From Ficedula albicollis (taxonomy: Eukaryota; Chordata; Aves; Passeriformes; Muscicapidae), in assembly GCF_000247815.1 (NCBI RefSeq), contig NC_021677.1, positions 17,089,687-17,153,686 of the forward strand: 64,000 bases of DNA, written 5' to 3'. Shown here piece after piece: positions 62,641-64,000 of the stretch. The position numbers were made by a program, and so were the translations under genes. Numbering within the stretch: the stretch's first letter is position 1; every line of letters starts with the position of its first letter. The notes under the pieces were generated by a model. The model saw only the letters and a list, made by a program, of their open reading frames with translations, was not told where the DNA came from and made no database searches.

Positions 62641-64000
62641 CAGATCCAGCTCAAGTCTGTTTTGCCTCTGACAGTGACTGCTGATTGATTTCTCCCCATC
62701 CTTATCTCAACCCATGAGCCTTTAGCTGTATTTTCTTTACCCTGGCCAGTTGAGAAGCAGAGTGATAGAGCACCTGACATCCAGCCAAGGTCAACCTGCC
62801 ACAAGTTCTTATTTCAGATAGGCAACAGTTCGCTCTGAAAAACTCTCCAATAATTTCAGCATTTGCCACAAAGAAATACTGCCAAAAGATGCCATGCAAC
62901 CACATATGCTTTGCTTCAGACAATTCAATCTTGTCCTTTAAACACAATCTATAGAAATATCCTTTAGATACCATAGGTACAAGAGATAAACCTGTCTGTT
63001 AGATCAACAGTGCAAAAAAAAGCCCATATGGAACTTACAGAGAGATACCACAATCTGGTATCAACATCATCACTGAATGTAAATACTAAATAGTGACTCA
63101 TTGACTGCTACCAATATGTAAACATACTCTATCTGTTGACTGCGTAGTTAAAGTCCTGGAAAATCAGTTAAGAGTAAACATTTTAAATTTTACTGGATTT
63201 CTTGATATAAAAATTATTGTTCTGGAGATTACTGACGTACTCAGAATCCTGGTTTTCAGAGATACTGAAGTCCGCATTGACTCTCTTAGATTTGAAACAA
63301 TAATACTTATAGTCAAGAAAAATTAAGAAACAAACACGCACATTTTCTCCTCAATCTAAAAAAAAACAAAAAAAAGTTACAAAAAATCCTTTTATTTTAT
63401 TTCCTCTTTATGGCCTAGAACTCATGAACTGTTCCTCTTAACATGCTATATTTAAATTAAATCAAAAAGATTATGTTCTTGATACCACACTGGTAACTGG
63501 ATTTTAAAGCAAAGCATATATAATTTTGAATAAATTACATCCAAAAATTTGGAGAACATGAAGATCAAAGGGTCAATAATCAAAACAGACTAAATCAACA
63601 CCCTAGCTGAGTTCAGTTTAATACACTACATGTACATAAATTACCTTTGTGTTTTATTACTACTGAGAGAGAAAACAAACCCAGGTTTGAAACCAACTCC
63701 ATTAGGTCTACACAGGCCAGCATCACTGATAGATATCTATATTTTGGTATGTAAAAAAAACTGGCATTGCTCAATACCTGCCATTCCCACTTTGCTGCAG
63801 ACACAACCTGGGTGTGTAACCACTCCCACCACACATTCTTTGAACCACTTTCAGTAAGTGTCCCACCACACCACTTTGAACCACTCTGACAGACTGAGCA
63901 CAGGTATTGTGGATGACAGGAGACCAGACTCCAAAGAGGTGTCTGAGGGATACATGACCTGGCAAACCACATCAGCCCACCTCCCTAGTCAGTTTTTTCA
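62641..64000. other. Non-coding right end, nothing recognised
   Basis: AT-rich sequence with short ORFs only. No mucin-type Cys-rich exon or other domain was visible up to the window edge. Confidence 0.5.

Overview
The window looks like nuclear DNA of a bird. It is AT-rich, its genes are split by introns, and it carries CR1-type LINE fragments and degenerate retrovirus-derived pieces of the sort common in avian genomes. The ERV-like pieces hint at a passerine, but that is inference. There is no prokaryotic feature (no operons, CRISPR array or IS element).

The dominant feature is one large minus-strand gene, the 5' (N-terminal) part of the gel-forming intestinal mucin MUC2. It occupies 1-28630 and runs off the left edge. 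From the ATG at 28630 I could place 33 exons whose splice sites, phases and frame all join without a break into about 1,639 codons. In order these give: signal peptide; D1 (VWD, C8, TIL); D2 (VWD, C8, TIL); D'; D3 (VWD, C8, TIL); a Cys-rich VWC-like linker; short Pro/Thr/Ser segments; CysD1; two related PTS exons; and the start of CysD2. The large PTS repeats, D4, VWC/VWB and cystine-knot C terminus must lie beyond position 1. A TATA box, a near-perfect Kozak context and FOXA-, GATA- and KLF-like motifs sit just upstream of the start.

Within the gene the points of interest are two GC-AG introns (7 and 12), a run of symmetric phase-1 exons in the PTS/CysD region, an approximately 740-bp direct duplication that made PTS exons 31 and 32 (with a 123-bp block still identical), a 30-nt micro-exon, and a perfect 64-unit hexanucleotide array in intron 25.

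From about 28.8 kb to 64 kb I find no convincing protein-coding gene. The region holds CR1 fragments (35.2, 42.7-43.0, 50.9 and 62.5 kb), degenerate ERV/LTR-like pieces (36.2, 38.4 and 41.6-42.6 kb), small tandem duplications, a 957-bp perfect (GTATAT)n array at 52.0-52.95 kb, and an isolated CpG-dense block at 53.44-53.77 kb that could be an orphan promoter. In human, MUC6 lies divergently upstream of MUC2. No MUC6 exon was recognised here, so the upstream neighbour probably begins beyond 64 kb.

I did not find a clearly new biological system. The best candidates for a second look are the PTS exon duplication with its moved donor site, the two GC-AG introns, the two very long perfect hexamer arrays and the orphan CpG island.
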